A stretch of 64,000 bases of DNA from NCBI GenBank assembly GCA_038206355.1, contig JBBRAY010000018.1, positions 1-64,000 on the forward strand. Reading direction: 5' to 3'. The DNA comes from JAPLDB01 sp038206355 (GTDB lineage Bacteria > Bacteroidota > Bacteroidia > AKYH767-A > 2013-40CM-41-45). Shown here one piece after another: positions 18,163 to 26,359 of this stretch (within the stretch, counting starts at the first letter, position 1; each line of letters begins with the position of its first letter). The notes below the pieces were generated by a model. It saw only the letters and a list, made by a program, of their open reading frames with translations. It had not been told where the DNA came from and ran no database searches. The translations under genes and the position numbers were made by a program.

Positions 18163-20694
18163 TTAATTAATTATTAATTTCCCCGTTGATCTGATTCCGT
18201 TTTTGTTTTTCACTTCATAAAAATATATTCCCGAGGACAGATTCCCCCGTGATATCCTGATTGAATTACCTGACGTATTTTTAGTAACTACAATTTCACC
18301 ATAAACATTTATCAGGGTGAATTGGTGTTCAACACCAGTAAAAGATTTGCCAAGCAAAATTTCTGCAACGTCATGAAAAGGATTTGGAAATATTGTGGTG
18401 GAATTATCTTGCATGCCGACAAGCGGAACATTAACATAAGGTTCGGAAACAAGTGTATTGCTGACCGTATTTGTAGTGACAGGAAAATTGCTGTCGAAAA
18501 ATATCGTTGCAAAATTAGAAGTCACTGAAGGGAGTGAAAGATATGTCAGGGGAAGAATTTCATACTGAACATATCCATGACTTTCGGTTTCATTGACCAA
18601 GGAATCAGGCAACAGGATATTTTCAAACCTGAATTCAGCCATTCTGTTGGGATAGATTGTGGTTGACATCGGGTGACTGCTACCGGTTATATGAAAAGTA
18701 TTTATATCAAGTGCGGGGCTGATAAAATCCTGAATAAAAACTGTGAACACCGTATCGTTGCCGGTATTCTGAAAGCGGATTGTGTAAAGCAGGGGATCCG
18801 TATATAATGTCTTGTGTTCAAAGCCTACGCCTGAAGGAAAAACGGTTTTATCATTGGGATCATAGGAACAATTTACTATTTGTTGAAAAGCCTGCTCATG
18901 AGAAGTATAATAACTGCCAAGAGAATCGTATTGAGAGTATAGATCAAAATTAAGCAGGTTGCCTGCCCCCGGTAATTGAAGTAAAATATTAATCTGTGCT
19001 GGTTCGAATGGCCAAAGATTAGTGAAATCATAGAGCAGCGAGTCCCCGGTAATTTGATTGGGAGGAGGAGTACTGCTGATAAATGCAGTACTGTCATCTA
19101 ATACAAAAATTATTCTTCCGTTCGCCAGCGTTGTTCCTGTATTCTCGTAATTGATACTATAAAACTGAATATCATTACAGCGTGGGAATCCCGGTGAGAG
19201 ATATACTTCAATTTCAGTATAAAGGTTGGAAGCATTTAACCCAAAGTCATAACCTGCCTGGTTAAGTGAATCATCTGCAACCGTAAAAGTGGTGGAGTCG
19301 GTGGTGACGACCCAATCAGATAAGGGTGTTATGCCAATCGTATGATTTCCATTGGTAATAGAATAAAACCGATAGTAACCGGAATTATTTGAAAATGCGG
19401 TAATCCCATCCGGCTGGACATTGATTGCACGGTTTGGTAAATTCCTTTCTATAGAGTCTCTCAATCCATTTCCGTTTATGTCATAATAAATATTTCCTGA
19501 AAAATATCCGTGAGTTTGCAACGGACCTACAATTGAAGAGTCAAGGGTTACTGTAACTACAAATGAATAAACAGCGATACCTTCAGCCGGACAGTGATTG
19601 TCATTAACAGAAACAGTAAAACTATACGGTTGAGGTCTGACATCATTTACAGTAGGATTCCAGCAAAAAACTCCCGTTGGATTGGGGTTGCCTGAAATCG
19701 TAAAATTGGCTCCGGGAATTCCATTATTCCATGTCATGGTAGTAGAATCGTTCATATCAGCATCGTAAGAAAAAATATCAAAACAGAAAGGGCCCGGCAA
19801 TACATTGAATGCTGACAGGGATGTACCATTTACGCCTGTAATCACAGGAAGAGAATTATTGCACTGAATGGAATAAATAATGATGTCGCGAAGCACACTT
19901 CCCATTAATATCCCATTGCGGTAATCCTGAATCTGAAAAGTAATGACTCCCACTTCATTGGTTGTCGGGTGAATGAACAGGTCTCCCGTTTGCGAATCAA
20001 AACTGACTTGAGGAAGCGAAGTGAGTGGTTGCTGTGCACTGTAGGGAGCGATATAACTTAAATTTGTATTTGCATCAGTCCTGCCGGAAATGAGCGAATA
20101 AACCAACGAGTCGCCATCAGAGTCAACCAAGCCATTGTTAAAAACTACATCCTGTCCGATACAGATAAATATGTTTGGATCTACAGTAAACTTTGGTGAG
20201 TTATTGTCACCATTTGAATTATTCAATCGGGCTTCTAAATAAAGGCTACCGCCACCGGGATTAATAATTGTAATAATAGCATTACTTCTTGGTGAAAAGG
20301 CTGTACTCAATAACCAATCAGAACACTGCCCTGGAAACGAAAAGGTATTTTCATATTCCCACTTCTGAATACCCGGAACAGTTCCACCCTGACAGGTAGA
20401 AAAGGATCCCGGACAAAGAATGGTAATTTCCTGACCTGAACCCGGCAACACCGCAAGGGTAATGTTTTGGTTAATGCCGCACTGAGTCGAGGATATGTTA
20501 ACGATTAAACTGGTAGGTGCCGCAATCCCGAAACAATCTCTGTAAAAAGTACAGTGAATGAGGTATGTATTTCCTGTCAGATGAGTATAAGTAAGCTCTC
20601 CTCCTCCGGAGTGGCTTCCGAATACCGGAGAAGAAGCTGCAAGAAATAAATTGAAAAAAAATAATAATACAGGAGTCCTGAAGATTGATTTCAT
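18163..20694 (-). CDS. Secreted adhesin-like protein with SdrD-like and DUF7619-like domains and T9SS sorting domain
   Basis: The 843-residue product has a signal peptide, then an N-terminal domain starting SHSGGGELTYTHLTGNTYLI with FYRDCFG, related to the N-terminus of the protein at 13924. About residues 300-380 hold a module (CFDIFSYDADMN, GVFCWNPTVND) that reappears in the right-edge giant protein. An SdrD B-like segment (GNIYYDINGNGLRDSIERNL) follows, then a conserved region with YDPNDKTVFPSGVG and YTIRFQNTGNDTVF typical of DUF7619-type proteins. A type A T9SS tail closes the protein (IFPNPFHDVAEI, SGIYFYEVKN). It is therefore expected to be outside the cell. Binding partner unknown. Confidence 0.88.
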   Translation of the reverse strand: MKSIFRTPVLLFFFNLFLAASSPVFGSHSGGGELTYTHLTGNTYLIHCTFYRDCFGIAAPTSLIVNISSTQCGINQNITLAVLPGSGQEITILCPGSFSTCQGGTVPGIQKWEYENTFSFPGQCSDWLLSTAFSPRSNAIITIINPGGGSLYLEARLNNSNGDNNSPKFTVDPNIFICIGQDVVFNNGLVDSDGDSLVYSLISGRTDANTNLSYIAPYSAQQPLTSLPQVSFDSQTGDLFIHPTTNEVGVITFQIQDYRNGILMGSVLRDIIIYSIQCNNSLPVITGVNGTSLSAFNVLPGPFCFDIFSYDADMNDSTTMTWNNGIPGANFTISGNPNPTGVFCWNPTVNDVRPQPYSFTVSVNDNHCPAEGIAVYSFVVTVTLDSSIVGPLQTHGYFSGNIYYDINGNGLRDSIERNLPNRAINVQPDGITAFSNNSGYYRFYSITNGNHTIGITPLSDWVVTTDSTTFTVADDSLNQAGYDFGLNASNLYTEIEVYLSPGFPRCNDIQFYSINYENTGTTLANGRIIFVLDDSTAFISSTPPPNQITGDSLLYDFTNLWPFEPAQINILLQLPGAGNLLNFDLYSQYDSLGSYYTSHEQAFQQIVNCSYDPNDKTVFPSGVGFEHKTLYTDPLLYTIRFQNTGNDTVFTVFIQDFISPALDINTFHITGSSHPMSTTIYPNRMAEFRFENILLPDSLVNETESHGYVQYEILPLTYLSLPSVTSNFATIFFDSNFPVTTNTVSNTLVSEPYVNVPLVGMQDNSTTIFPNPFHDVAEILLGKSFTGVEHQFTLINVYGEIVVTKNTSGNSIRISRGNLSSGIYFYEVKNKNGIRSTGKLIIN

Positions 20695-20826
20695 GTTAAA
20701 AAAAATTAAAGGTTAGATTATATAATGAAAGGAAGGAACATCAATCTGAAATCGTATGCTAAGATATATTAAATTAAAATTTATTTGCAAGAAAAATCTT
20801 GATGAGTTACAGATAAAATAATGCTC

Positions 20827-20858
20827 AAAAAAAAAGCATCCCGGAATGCCCGGAATGC
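20827..20858 (-). terminator. Rho-independent terminator after the lipoprotein gene
   Basis: Nine-base arms (20836-20844 and 20850-20858, one G-U wobble) with a five-base loop are followed on the reverse strand by a run of nine T. It ends the lipoprotein gene at 20883. Confidence 0.75.
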
Positions 20859-20882
20859 CTTTCAATAATCTATTAATTAATT

Positions 20883-21452
20883 TTACTTCTTTGTTGTTGC
20901 AGAAGCTTGCTCCATTTCAGATGCCATAGCCATGTTTTTAGAAGTATTTTCTTTAAGCGTAGCAAGTGAAGATGACCATGAGTCAATCTTTGCCTGTGCA
21001 TCACTCATTTTGGCTTTCCAGTCAGCAAGTCCTTTGGTTGCATCATCAGGAGTTACTTCACCTTTGGTAACCTTAGCAGTCCACTCAGTAAATGCAGTGG
21101 TATTCTCATCCCATGAAGTTTTGAAAGAAGCCCACTCAGCTGACATGCCATCCATAGCAGTAGCATCCTGATCAGCCATAGTAGCCATCTCAATAGATTT
21201 TGATTTCATCGTCTCATCTTTGCTTGTTGCCATTGCATCAGACATAGCATGAGATTTTGTAGCGAACTCGTGGCACTGTTGAGTTGAAGCTGAAAGATCA
21301 GTACTCCAGGCAGTAGCTTGTTCGCCAAGAGATGCCCAATCAGTTCCAAACTGATTGATGTCAGCCATTGTTTTCTCATCAATTTTTTTAGAGCAGGAAG
21401 TCAGGGCAATTGCGCCGGCGGCAACAAATGCCAATACTACGTTCGTTTTCAT
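20883..21452 (-). CDS. Putative coiled-coil lipoprotein
   Basis: The 189-residue product opens with a lipoprotein signal, MKTNVVLAFVAAGAIALTSC, with lipid attachment at Cys20. The mature part is alpha-helical, rich in Ala, Thr, Lys and Met, with evenly spaced Trp residues (DWASL, AWSTDL, EWASFKTSWDE, DWKAKM, DSWSSSL), suggesting a long helical bundle of repeats. I do not recognise a named family. Codon and composition look native and the gene has its own promoter (TATTTTTG) and terminator, so it is a single-gene unit. A periplasmic or outer-membrane structural role is inference. Confidence 0.75.
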   Translation of the reverse strand: MKTNVVLAFVAAGAIALTSCSKKIDEKTMADINQFGTDWASLGEQATAWSTDLSASTQQCHEFATKSHAMSDAMATSKDETMKSKSIEMATMADQDATAMDGMSAEWASFKTSWDENTTAFTEWTAKVTKGEVTPDDATKGLADWKAKMSDAQAKIDSWSSSLATLKENTSKNMAMASEMEQASATTKK

Positions 21453-21496
21453 TTTTTTAATTTTTTAGGATTTAGAATGATTGGTTATTTATTTGG

Positions 21497-21504
21497 CAAA
21501 AATA
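21497..21504 (-). promoter_or_regulatory. Promoter element TATTTTTG for the lipoprotein gene
   Basis: On the reverse strand TATTTTTG lies about 45 bases upstream of the ATG at 21452, giving a leader of roughly 40 bases. Confidence 0.5.
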
Positions 21505-21559
21505 ACTATAAAAGAAAGACGATTGCCCGGCAATTACAAGTTTTACAAACATGAAATGT

Positions 21560-22168
21560 TCATTTCTGCGACGAGGAACTGAATATTCTCCTCACATAAT
21601 CCATTGTTTTGGCGTCAGAACGCCCATTTCGGAAAACGCCCTGATTTGAAGCCCTTACATCTTCAATTGAATAAAATGCTGCAGGGTTGTGAATACCGAT
21701 TAATTCCCTGATGATTTCAATGTCCTTTCTGCGGGCAATTGTAAAAATTATTTTTACCGGACCTTTGGCGCCCTGACCGTCAATTACAGTTATCCCGATA
21801 TTTTCATTTTTCAATGCCACAATTAAATTATTGGAATCCTGATTGGTGATGATACGGATAACCTGAACGCCCAATGCAATACGTGCTTCGATTTTTAATC
21901 CCACATAAGTTCCCATGGAAAATCCTCCCGCAAAACTTATATAACACATCACGTTGTCAAGGTGCTGCATGATCTGCCTGATGGAAATTAACCATATCAG
22001 TACCTCAAAAAATCCCAGTATTGGTACTACTTTTCTAAGGCCCTTAGAAATAAATACGTTGCGCAAGGTGCCGAGTGTTACATCGCACATCCTTGCAATA
22101 AAAATCATGCAAGGCATGATTACCCACCTGAAAAGTTCAGAGTCGAGAAATGAATTATCCATTGTCAT
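21560..22168 (-). CDS. DUF2179/UPF0316 family membrane protein
   Basis: The 202-residue product has three hydrophobic segments in the first 90 residues (WVIMPCMIFIARMCDVTLGT, ILGFFEVLIWLISI, VMCYISFAGGFSMGTYVGL) and a soluble C-terminal domain. RMCDVTLGTLRNVFISKG is the hallmark of UPF0316, and the later region (NIGITVIDGQGAKGPVKIIF, ARRKDIEIIRELI) is the DUF2179 domain shared with YitT-type proteins. The role is unknown; ligand sensing by the C-terminal domain has been suggested for relatives. Two in-frame ATGs (22168, 22162) are both possible; a TACCTTCG element lies just upstream of the first. Confidence 0.85.
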   Translation of the reverse strand: MTMDNSFLDSELFRWVIMPCMIFIARMCDVTLGTLRNVFISKGLRKVVPILGFFEVLIWLISIRQIMQHLDNVMCYISFAGGFSMGTYVGLKIEARIALGVQVIRIITNQDSNNLIVALKNENIGITVIDGQGAKGPVKIIFTIARRKDIEIIRELIGIHNPAAFYSIEDVRASNQGVFRNGRSDAKTMDYVRRIFSSSSQK

Positions 22169-22176
22169 TATAGCTG

Positions 22177-22184
22177 CGAAGGTA
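22177..22184 (-). promoter_or_regulatory. Promoter element TACCTTCG
   Basis: A TAnnTTCG-form element on the reverse strand ends eight bases upstream of the UPF0316 gene start. Confidence 0.4.
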
Positions 22185-22225
22185 AAAGTTGATATCCGAT
22201 GAATTACACAACTGAAAAATAGAAA

Positions 22226-22903
22226 TCAACGCAATAATTTTTTTACCAACACCGGAACACCATCGCCGGCAGTTGATTTAATAATTTCAAAACCACCGGC
22301 TATTCCTGTTGCTCTCGGATCAATATAATATTTTGGAATTGAGGGCGGAGCGTAATGAGTAAGTCCTGCAGCAGGATACACCTGTAGCGATGTGCCGATA
22401 ACAAGAAAAATATCTGCCATGGAAACGAGCGTAGCTGCAAGTTCCAACTCGGGAACCATTTCACCGAACCAGACAATATGCGGACGAAGTTGCGATCCTC
22501 TTTCACAACGATCTCCGGGATTTAATTCCCATCCGGCAATTTTATAAATCAGAGAAGGATCAACTGTGCTCCTGGATTTTAATATTTCTCCGTGAAGATG
22601 CAATACCTTTGAAGAACCCCCGCGTTCATGCAGATCATCTATGTTCTGAGTGATGATATTTACGTTGTAATTTTTTTCAAGCGCAGCAAGTGCAATATGA
22701 GCTGCATTGGGTTGTGCCGACAAAACCTGCCTTCTTCTGTCGTTGTAAAACTGAAGCACACGGAGATAATCAGATTGCCATGCCTGTGGTGTAGCAACAT
22801 CCTCAACACGGTGGTTTTCCCATAGTCCATCACTGTCACGAAAAGTTTTTAAACCACTCTCTGCGCTTATACCTGCGCCGGTGAGCACAACAATCTTTTT
22901 CAT
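22226..22903 (-). CDS. NAD-dependent protein deacylase (sirtuin, SIRT5/CobB-like)
   Basis: The 225-residue protein has the sirtuin core: NAD-binding GAGISAESGLKTFRD (residues 9-23), QNIDDLHERGG (86-96) and the catalytic His104 in LHLHGE. Tyr53 and Arg56 (FYNDRR) match the pair that gives class III sirtuins their preference for acidic acyl groups such as succinyl-lysine. The zinc-finger region is unusual: between His104 and the FGE motif at about 146 there is only one cysteine (Cys133), so the four-cysteine zinc site is missing. The family removes acyl groups from lysines using NAD. The length is slightly short because of the reduced zinc module. Confidence 0.9.
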   Translation of the reverse strand: MKKIVVLTGAGISAESGLKTFRDSDGLWENHRVEDVATPQAWQSDYLRVLQFYNDRRRQVLSAQPNAAHIALAALEKNYNVNIITQNIDDLHERGGSSKVLHLHGEILKSRSTVDPSLIYKIAGWELNPGDRCERGSQLRPHIVWFGEMVPELELAATLVSMADIFLVIGTSLQVYPAAGLTHYAPPSIPKYYIDPRATGIAGGFEIIKSTAGDGVPVLVKKLLR

Positions 22904-23100
22904 TCGGTAAAGCTGGGGTAAATGTGTTTGCTATTTCTTTCGACGAAAAGAATAAATCAACAAGGAAGCGTTTTTTATTAATGAGATTTGGCTTTTAGAA
23001 GTCTGTCCTCAGGCAAGGTAGGGCCATTCATTTTTATGTGAAACGACTGAATACAGAAGAAGCCATTTATATCATCAGGCAGTTTTAAACCGGCGACGGA

Positions 23101-24261
23101 TCAGGAAACAGTAGCCTTCCCCGATTTATCTTTCAATAGAATAAGTCCTGCCACACCGGTACCAATCAACAGTAATGAAATGAGTTGCGCCTGTGTAAAT
23201 GCAATACCGGCAAGATGATATTTCGAGTTCACCCTGATGGATTCTATAAAAAAACGTTCGACACCATTCAGCAGAAGATACAGTGAAAAGAATTTTCCGG
23301 CAGTAGTAAATCTTTTTCGGATACTCCACAGTAAAATAAAAAATCCAATACATATAATGCTTTCATAAAGGGGAGTAGGGAACACAGGTTGCTCAAGCAT
23401 GAAGCAATGTTTGCCGATACATCCCGGAATTGGAATTCCTTCGCTGATAACATTGTGTGCGTAATTGTAGCTCCAGAACCAGTCGGGCAGAAACCCTAAC
23501 CATGATGGCTTGGCTGCAACATTTACAATTCCCCAGTCGCCATCACCTGCAACCTGGCAACCAATCCTTCCAAAACCATAGGCCAGCATGAGTCCCGCCG
23601 CTGTTGCATCGCATATGTGTAATGGAGCTATTCCATGTTTTCTGCAATACCATATTGTGGCAATGGCACCAACAATTAGTCCACCGTACATCGTCAGTCC
23701 GCTGAAAGATAAAAGTGAACCAATGGGATCATTAATCAGATCTTCAGGATATTCAAGATTGTGAAAAATCTTTGCTCCGAGTAGTCCGCTCACTGCTGCA
23801 ACCATTGTGATGTTACCAACGAGTTCATGAGGAGCAACTATTTCTTCAACCCATTCAGGTTTTTCCTTTTTAGTTTTTTCCTTTTCTCTGTATTTCCAGA
23901 AGCCCATGATCAGTGCCGCAATTATTCCTCCTATTAATGTTCCTTCGGTGGATAGCAATGCCTGCTGCGGATTTTCCACGAGCTGTGAATAATGCATTGC
24001 GAAATAAATGAGCTTGTAACCAAGGAGAAACCCTACGCTTGCATTGATGCCGATTTCCTGAAATGTTGCCGGTGCGCCATGGAGAATTCGTCTCTTCGAT
24101 GGGAAAACCAGTCCCAGCGATTCTTTTCTTTTCAGTTCAAGAGAAAGGGTATAGGCCGCAAGTAAAAACGAAATGGCGACAAAAAATCCAAACGACTGAA
24201 TGGGGAGCGGAATATTGATCCCGAAAAGGTCTTTGAGTAAATCAGAAATGGTGGGATACAC
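23101..24261 (-). CDS. lgt: Phosphatidylglycerol--prolipoprotein diacylglyceryl transferase
   Basis: The 386-residue polytopic membrane protein is the long Bacteroidota form of Lgt, the enzyme that transfers diacylglycerol to the lipobox cysteine of prolipoproteins in the inner membrane. The signature YGFGRIGCQVAGDGDWG is present, with other membrane segments such as MYGGLIVGAIATIW and FPTPLYESIICIGFFIL. The start codon is GTG at 24261, preceded by a TATCTTCG promoter-like element. The lipoproteins at 1638 and 20883 are likely clients. It lies 34 bases downstream of mtaB in the same direction. Confidence 0.93.
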   Translation of the reverse strand: MYPTISDLLKDLFGINIPLPIQSFGFFVAISFLLAAYTLSLELKRKESLGLVFPSKRRILHGAPATFQEIGINASVGFLLGYKLIYFAMHYSQLVENPQQALLSTEGTLIGGIIAALIMGFWKYREKEKTKKEKPEWVEEIVAPHELVGNITMVAAVSGLLGAKIFHNLEYPEDLINDPIGSLLSFSGLTMYGGLIVGAIATIWYCRKHGIAPLHICDATAAGLMLAYGFGRIGCQVAGDGDWGIVNVAAKPSWLGFLPDWFWSYNYAHNVISEGIPIPGCIGKHCFMLEQPVFPTPLYESIICIGFFILLWSIRKRFTTAGKFFSLYLLLNGVERFFIESIRVNSKYHLAGIAFTQAQLISLLLIGTGVAGLILLKDKSGKATVS

Positions 24262-24265
24262 GTGG

Positions 24266-24273
24266 CGAAGATA
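24266..24273 (-). promoter_or_regulatory. Promoter element TATCTTCG upstream of lgt
   Basis: The reverse-strand TAnnTTCG-form element ends four bases before the GTG start of lgt, implying a leaderless or nearly leaderless transcript. Confidence 0.4.
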
Positions 24274-24295
24274 ATATAATTGAAGAAGGAAAAAA

Positions 24296-25609
24296 TTACG
24301 CCGTTATAAAATCACTTACGGCACATAAAACTTCCATATGAGTATCGGGTTTAAATATTTCAACGGTCGCCATTTTCTTCACCAGCGCAGGATCATATTC
24401 AGTTTTTACCCTGATGTAATTGGATGTAAATCCATGAATGAATCCGTCCTTGTCTTCTGTTTCAAATAATACGGTATAGGTCTTTCCGGTATGTTCGTGG
24501 TAAAAATGATTTAACTTCTTCTGAGATAGAATCCTGAGCATTTTTGTCCGTCTCTTTCTTTCTTCCACCGGAACCGGCCCACCCAATGTTATTGCATCAG
24601 TGTTGTCGCGCTCTGAAAAAGTAAAGACATGAAGATAGGAAATGTCAAGTTCATTAATGAACTGATAAGAGTCTAAAAAGTCCTGCTCTGTTTCACCCGG
24701 AAATCCTGTTATCACATCAACACCAATGCAGCAATGAGGCATCAGAGATTTTATTTTATTGACACGGTTTTGATAAAGGTCACTCAAATATCTTCTTCGC
24801 ATCAACCGGAGTATCTTGTCTGACCCCGACTGCAGCGGAATGTGAAAATGAGGAACAAATTTTTTCGATCGGGCTACAAATGAAATAATATCATCTGTCA
24901 ATAGGTTGGGTTCTATTGATGATATCCGGAATCGCTCAATGCCTTCAACAAGGTCAAGTTGTTTTATCAGTGATAAAAAATCTTCCCCGTCTTTTGTTTT
25001 AAAGTCGCCGATGTTTACTCCTGTCAGCACAATTTCTTTGATTCCCTGAGTCGCAATATGATTCGCCTGCAGCACTACATTTTCAATATTGTCGCTTCTG
25101 CTGATTCCACGGGCCAGCGGAATGGTGCAGTAGCTGCAACTGTAATCACATCCATCCTGTACTTTTAAAAATGCTCGCGTGCGGTCGCCGGTAGAGTAGG
25201 ATGAGACAAAAACATGTGCTGAATCCACTTCGCACGAATGTATTTCAGCCCTTATCTTTTTATTAATTTCTTTCAGGTAGTCCGGCAGGTTAAATTTTTC
25301 AGTCGCCCCCAAAACGATATCCACTCCTTCAATTGCTGCAATTTCATCGGGCTTTAGCTGGGCATAACAACCGATGACGGCAACAAATGCTTCGGGGTTT
25401 ATTTTTAATGCTTTTCTCACGACAGCGCGGCACTCGCGATCTGCATTTTCAGTTACGGAGCAGGTATTGATTACATAAACATCTGCAGCATTTTCGAAGT
25501 CAACCTTTTCATATCCTGAATTTTTCAGCTGACGGGCAATCGTTGAACTTTCAGCAAAATTTAATTTGCATCCAAGGGTGTGAAAAGCAACGGTAGATCC
25601 GGAATTCAT
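24296..25609 (-). CDS. mtaB: tRNA (t6A37) methylthiotransferase MtaB
   Basis: With ATG 25609 the product has 437 residues. The N-terminal MTTase domain starts VAFHTLGCKLNFAESS; the radical SAM cluster motif C-x3-C-x2-C is DGCDYSCSYCTIPLARG; a TRAM domain occupies the C-terminus (GKTYTVLFETEDKDGFIHGF). The short HTLGCKLN form separates MtaB from MiaB. The enzyme converts t6A to ms2t6A at position 37 of tRNAs reading ANN codons, using two 4Fe-4S clusters and SAM. A TTG 12 bases upstream is rejected because TATCTTTG at 25619-25626 overlaps it. tsaD, which makes the t6A substrate, is also in this window (41.6-42.7 kb). Confidence 0.94.
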   Translation of the reverse strand: MNSGSTVAFHTLGCKLNFAESSTIARQLKNSGYEKVDFENAADVYVINTCSVTENADRECRAVVRKALKINPEAFVAVIGCYAQLKPDEIAAIEGVDIVLGATEKFNLPDYLKEINKKIRAEIHSCEVDSAHVFVSSYSTGDRTRAFLKVQDGCDYSCSYCTIPLARGISRSDNIENVVLQANHIATQGIKEIVLTGVNIGDFKTKDGEDFLSLIKQLDLVEGIERFRISSIEPNLLTDDIISFVARSKKFVPHFHIPLQSGSDKILRLMRRRYLSDLYQNRVNKIKSLMPHCCIGVDVITGFPGETEQDFLDSYQFINELDISYLHVFTFSERDNTDAITLGGPVPVEERKRRTKMLRILSQKKLNHFYHEHTGKTYTVLFETEDKDGFIHGFTSNYIRVKTEYDPALVKKMATVEIFKPDTHMEVLCAVSDFITA

Positions 25610-25618
25610 AAAGGACTG

Positions 25619-25626
25619 CAAAGATA
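25619..25626 (-). promoter_or_regulatory. Promoter element TATCTTTG upstream of mtaB
   Basis: The reverse-strand TAnnTTTG match lies nine bases upstream of the mtaB ATG and overlaps the alternative TTG start, deciding the start choice. Confidence 0.55.
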
Positions 25627-25760
25627 ATTTTGTAGAGGAGAAATGCAGAATAAAAATTAGCGGTCACAACTGAATATATATGCTGCGATAAAAGGGAGCA
25701 ATGGAATTTGTGATCAGTGGATCTAAGATGTTATCTCAAAGCACGCTTCTGCCTTCATCA

Positions 25761-25790
25761 ACAAAAAAACTCCTTAGCAGATAAGGAGTT
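25761..25790 (-). terminator. Rho-independent terminator after the DUF3276 gene
   Basis: Perfect nine-base arms (25768-25776 and 25782-25790) enclose a GCAGA loop, followed on the reverse strand by a run of seven T. It lies 25 bases beyond the stop codon. Confidence 0.85.
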
Positions 25791-25814
25791 CTAAGTATTC
25801 TTATTTTGAAAGTC

Positions 25815-26195
25815 TTATTTCAGGTCATCAAAACTGACATCTGAAAATCCTGTTGATGAGTTTTCTGTTGCCCCTGTTGATGGCGTTTCTTCATCATTTG
25901 TTTTTGGTTTCCGCTGATCATAGGGAATAGGAGGGTTCTCCGCAACGAGCTGACCGATCTTATCAGTACATTCATTAAATCCTTCCATAAATTTCTCAAA
26001 ATCCTCGCGGTACAGAAAAATTTTATGCTTCTCATAAACAGGTGTACCATCATCACCGAACCTGCGTTTGCTTTCTGTAATGGTGAGGTAATAATCATTG
26101 GCCCTTGTTGATTTGACGTCGAAAAAGTAGGTGCGCTTACCTGCACGAACACTCTTTGCATAAATTTCTTCCCGCTGAAAATTGCTGTCTGACAT
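25815..26195 (-). CDS. DUF3276 / PUR-alpha-like nucleic-acid-binding protein
   Basis: The 126-residue product starts MSDSNFQREEIYAKSVRAGK and continues RTYFFDVKSTRANDYYLTIT and KIFLYREDFEKFMEGF, which is the DUF3276 family, the bacterial PUR-alpha-like (PUR repeat) proteins found in Bacteroidota and spirochaetes. Known relatives bind single-stranded or GGN-rich DNA or RNA. The last 35 residues are acidic and low in complexity, as usual. The gene has its own promoter element (TATTTTTG, 26242-26249) and terminator, so it is a one-gene unit. The target in the cell is unknown. Confidence 0.9.
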   Translation of the reverse strand: MSDSNFQREEIYAKSVRAGKRTYFFDVKSTRANDYYLTITESKRRFGDDGTPVYEKHKIFLYREDFEKFMEGFNECTDKIGQLVAENPPIPYDQRKPKTNDEETPSTGATENSSTGFSDVSFDDLK

Positions 26196-26241
26196 ATACT
26201 GAACTGTTTTTTATTGTTTAATCATTGAATAGTGGTATTGG

Positions 26242-26249
26242 CAAAAATA
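26242..26249 (-). promoter_or_regulatory. Promoter element TATTTTTG for the DUF3276 gene
   Basis: The reverse-strand match to TAnnTTTG lies about 47 bases upstream of the ATG at 26195; leader of about 40 bases. Confidence 0.5.
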
Positions 26250-26303
26250 GAAAATTATTGAGACGTGCAAATTATAGTCTAGCGGTAAGGTAAATATATC
26301 CAT

Positions 26304-26330
26304 AAAAAAAGCCGGCAACGGGGCCGGCAC
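26304..26330 (-). terminator. Rho-independent terminator after the hybrid kinase gene
   Basis: A GC-rich hairpin with GCCGGC arms around a short loop is followed on the reverse strand by seven T. It lies 30 bases beyond the kinase stop codon. Confidence 0.85.
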
Positions 26331-26359
26331 TATTGAAAAAGTAGTTTTTGTGTAATATC

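Noticed and set aside
23126..23353. Alternative minus-strand frame inside lgt
   Set aside because: Shadow of the lgt C-terminal region in another frame; lgt is intact.
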